The notes under the pieces were generated by a model that saw nothing but the letters and a program-made list of their open reading frames with translations, ran no database searches and was not told the origin of the DNA. Shown piece after piece: positions 38,295-38,794 of a stretch of 38,794 bases of DNA; positions within the stretch are counted from its first letter, which is position 1; each line of letters starts with the position of its first letter. This DNA comes from Salinisphaera sp. (lineage in GTDB: Bacteria > Pseudomonadota > Gammaproteobacteria > Nevskiales > Salinisphaeraceae), in contig JAQIBT010000098.1 of the NCBI GenBank assembly GCA_027858915.1, positions 1 through 38,794 of the forward strand, written 5' to 3'. The position numbers and the translations under genes were made by a program.

Positions 38295-38450
38295 TTGGCA
38301 AAGGTATTATGCAGAAGGGCCAAAGTGGCGTCCGGCATTTTCAGCCGTTCACCGTTTGGTGGCCTCACGGCCGAACGGCTGATCAAAGACGGTAAGGCCG
38401 AGGCCGTAAAAAGATATCTTGACCAGATCGCTGAAGGCGGTTACGCCTGA
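38295..38450 (+). pseudogene. Remnant of a small protein, probably partner of the RES gene
   Basis: The frame ending at 38450 has a conserved-looking C-terminus (GIFSRSPFGGLTAERLIKDG then AEAVKRYLDQIAEGGYA) but no credible start codon or ribosome site; a TTG at 38295 is the only option nearby, and the sequence upstream is AT-rich and unlike coding sequence. Its position directly before a RES-domain gene suggests an antitoxin or accessory partner that has lost its 5' part. Family not recognised with certainty. Confidence 0.45.
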
Positions 38451-38494
38451 TCGCCTCTGATGAGCGATAAGAGACAACTGACAGCTGGGTCCGA

Positions 38495-38683
38495 GTGAGT
38501 GACGCCAGTCGATCACTGACGAACCGTCTGCAGGGTGTCGTCTACTTGGCGCACAACCCGAAATGGTCATATAAGCTCACTTCTGGTGCCGGCGCAGCGC
38601 GCCACGGCGGAAGTTTCAACCCACCGAGAGTTGGAGCGCTTTACGCCCGCATGAGCTACAAAACAGCGTTTACCCAAGCGTAA
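38495..38683 (+). pseudogene. Truncated RES-domain toxin
   Basis: The frame opens at a GTG and encodes 62 residues: VVYLAHNPKWSYKLTSGAGA, ARHGGSFNPPRVGALYARMS, YKTAFTQA, then TAA. This is the N-terminal third of a RES domain, including the Arg-His-Gly-Gly and Asn-Pro part of the NAD-binding site. RES toxins (about 150-230 residues) degrade NAD+. The downstream catalytic region is missing: after the stop, only a Gln-Gly pair matches before similarity ends. The toxin is therefore expected to be inactive. It may have been broken by a stop mutation, a deletion or a joining event near 38684. Confidence 0.7.
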
Positions 38684-38741
38684 CAAGGATTGCTGTTAAC
38701 GCGCGCTGACCACTGCCAACCTGGGTATAGATCATTTCCAT
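38670..38741 (-). other. Short open frame with very strong ribosome site, possible gene-start fragment
   Basis: On the minus strand, AGGAGGGAGG stands six bases before an ATG at 38741 that opens only 24 codons (MEMIYTQVGSGQRALTAI and a few more) before a stop inside the RES remnant. The ribosome site is among the best in the window. It may be the 5' end of a gene cut off by the rearrangement that also truncated the RES gene, or chance. The peptide is not recognised. Confidence 0.3.
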
Positions 38742-38794
38742 GCAACACCTCCCTCCTCAGGTCGTGTTGCACACTGCAACCTTGAGACCAAGCC

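Overview
This is a chromosomal window from a GC-rich gammaproteobacterium. It carries a complete gspC-N type II secretion operon, the conserved uvrB and thrS-infC-rpmI-rplT-pheS-pheT-ihfA-merR blocks, and a type IV pilin with a sigma-54 promoter. The combination would fit a Salinisphaera-like or other deep-branching marine or halophilic lineage, but genus is only a guess from general impression.

Layout. 1-471: N-terminal part of an acetolactate-synthase-like ThDP enzyme (minus strand, runs off the window). 472-1022: no gene, a minus-strand terminator and a possible degraded repeat. 1023-1883: major type IV pilin with a sigma-54 promoter, and infA (both minus). 2031-2716: Phd-type antitoxin and PIN toxin pair. 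2905-8999: a set of small-molecule genes. These are a GTP cyclohydrolase II with a degenerate N-terminal domain, a stand-alone RibD-type reductase, a methyltransferase, a family-4 glycosyltransferase, a 6-pyruvoyl-tetrahydropterin-synthase homologue lacking key residues, and an MDR-family dehydrogenase. The set is interrupted by a YefM-YoeB toxin-antitoxin module and a degraded repeat-like stretch. 9179-10402: a cyclopropane-fatty-acid-synthase homologue. 10480-22331: gspC-D-E-F-G-H-I-J-K-L-M-N on the minus strand, with many start/stop overlaps. 22443-25728: divergent gspA(exeA)-gspB and a secreted DUF2845-type protein. 25794-27764: acetoacetate-CoA ligase. 27933-28008: tRNA-Asn. 28231-38057: uvrB, tRNA-Val, thrS, infC, rpmI, rplT, pheS, pheT, ihfA and a MerR-family regulator. 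38132-38208: tRNA-Pro, followed by decayed toxin-antitoxin remnants including a truncated RES-domain gene.

How the genes fit together. The secretion block is self-consistent: an inner-membrane platform (C, F, L, M, N), ATPase (E), secretin (D), pseudopilins (G-K), and the GspA/GspB pair that helps place the secretin through peptidoglycan. No prepilin peptidase or pilotin is present here. The translation block shows the classical thrS-infC-rpmI-rplT-pheST-ihfA order. infC appears to start at an ATC codon behind a strong Shine-Dalgarno, which fits IF3 self-regulation.

The most interesting part is 2905-8999. It combines two riboflavin-pathway-type activities that act on GTP-derived pyrimidines with a pterin-synthase-like protein that has lost its catalytic Cys and a zinc His, a glycosyltransferase, a methyltransferase and an oxidoreductase. 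It lacks lumazine synthase, riboflavin synthase and a RibD deaminase domain. I infer a dedicated pathway to a glycosylated, methylated GTP-derived metabolite, analogous in logic but not in content to toxoflavin or pterin-glycoside pathways. The product is unknown.
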